Shown: piece after piece, positions 38,444 to 38,769 of the stretch | How the letters are laid out: every line of letters begins with the position of its first letter | How positions within the stretch are numbered: position 1 is the first letter of the stretch | Assembly: GCA_017994695.1 (NCBI GenBank) | Contig: JAGOKF010000035.1 | Coordinates: forward strand, 1 to 38,769 | Length of the DNA stretch: 38,769 bases | Origin: Myxococcota bacterium | Lineage (GTDB): Bacteria; Myxococcota_A; UBA9042; DTJE01 | Direction: 5' to 3' | Notes under the pieces: generated by a model | The model's database searches: none | What the model was told of the DNA's origin: nothing | What the model saw: only the letters and a program-made list of their open reading frames with translations | Program-made: the position numbers and the translations under genes

Positions 38444-38471
38444 AGCATAAGCGAATTCTTCGGCCTGTCAA
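38444..38471 (-). promoter_or_regulatory. strong predicted promoter of the tRNA-Val/infC operon
   Basis: On the minus strand, a perfect TTGACA (38466-38471), a 16-base AT-rich spacer and TATGCT (38444-38449) end 22 bases before the tRNA. It is the best -35 in the window, as expected for a tRNA and ribosomal protein operon. Confidence 0.7.
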
Positions 38472-38769
38472 GCCCCCGGTTCGCGGAACGCGGGGGCCCA
38501 ACTTCTACAGTTTCTGACGGATCGGGGGCCGCGGCCCCGCATCGCACCTTGTTTTGGCATCGGACGGTCCGCGAAATGCGGTGCCATAAACGACCGCCGA
38601 CAGGACTTAAGAGAGTTGCAATGTTAACGGCGTAGGTGTAACGTTGCGGTGTCCCTCGTGGGGGCGCGGATGTTCACGCGCATCAAGAGGTCCGGGAAGC
38701 ACCAGTACCTTCAGATCGTGGAAAACCGCCGGGAGGGCCAGCGGACGGTGCAGCGCGTGATCGCCACGG
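38472..38769 (+). mobile_element. left part of an IS1634-type insertion sequence (end cut by window)
   Basis: The transposase start at 38670 shows an insertion sequence, whose left end must lie between the tRNA promoter (ending 38471) and 38670. The exact terminus is unknown because the right end is outside the window. This 198-base non-coding stretch holds a hairpin (38472-38497), the palindrome GGGGCCGCGGCCCC (38525-38538) and a TTTTGGCA...TGCCATAAA imperfect inverted repeat (about 38552-38590). Its base content is less GC-rich than its surroundings. The hairpin next to the promoter may belong to the host. Confidence 0.5.
38670..38769 (+). CDS. IS1634-family transposase, N-terminal fragment (continues beyond window)
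   Basis: The last 100 bases encode 33 residues from an ATG at 38670. They begin MFTRIKRSGKHQYLQIVENR and continue with a basic, Gln-rich stretch ending Arg-Val-Ile-Ala-Thr. This N-terminus is characteristic of IS1634-type (IS4-like, DDE) transposases, which normally run to about 500 residues. No stop or frameshift is seen in the visible part. GGGGGCGCGG upstream is a weak ribosome binding site. Confidence 0.75.
   Translation, partial: MFTRIKRSGKHQYLQIVENRREGQRTVQRVIAT

Overview
The window is a very GC-rich stretch of bacterial chromosome, densely packed with genes on both strands. The gene content suggests a Myxococcota-like (former deltaproteobacterial) organism. The pointers are an FHA-domain sigma-54 activator, Asp/Pro/Gly-rich lipoproteins with Cys-rich segments, a MopE-like metal-binding motif, a giant thrombospondin-type-3/OmpA surface protein with a MYXO-CTERM-like segment, and an infC-rpmI-rplT...ihfA-merR cluster. 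This placement is inferred from gene families; no database search was possible.

Region 1 (1-6 kb). The 3' part of an outer-membrane barrel protein is followed by a minus-strand group. That group holds a radical SAM/SPASM enzyme with a Cys-rich repeat tail, a secreted CrtC/AttH-type lipoprotein and a CorA-type transporter. Region 2 (6-11 kb). A membrane-anchored sulfatase-fold enzyme with a MopE-like motif leads to thrS, which has a good promoter and a two-hairpin leader, and then to a methyltransferase-like gene. Region 3 (11-15 kb, minus). pfkA, an FHA/sigma-54 activator and a membrane protein form a probable operon. Region 4 (15-20 kb). Here lie a hemerythrin-PAS sensor, a metallophosphoesterase overlapping a CPBP protease, a CCA-nucleotidyltransferase-like protein with a damaged catalytic head, a REP-like palindrome and uridine kinase. 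Region 5 (20-26 kb). A large lipoprotein is followed by uppP, a possibly leaderless trpS and a COG2509 flavoprotein.

Region 6 (26.3-34.6 kb). A 1953-residue surface protein appears to be two exported proteins joined in frame. It is followed by an AMIN-like exported protein, a HEAT-repeat protein and a HAMP-like membrane protein. Region 7 (34.6-38.8 kb). ribF, rpsU and a cytochrome P460-like lipoprotein converge on a minus-strand translation operon: tRNA-Val(GAC), infC, rpmI, rplT, ihfA and a merR-type gene. pheS and pheT, which often sit between rplT and ihfA, are absent. The right edge runs into the 5' end of an IS1634-type transposase.

The two most unusual objects are the radical SAM enzyme, whose tail looks like a multi-core Cys-rich substrate preceded by a lipoprotein signal (1431-3254), and the double-signal surface protein (26348-32209). 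No intergenic gap exceeds about 300 bases. Promoter calls are by eye from -35/-10 spacing and are predictions.
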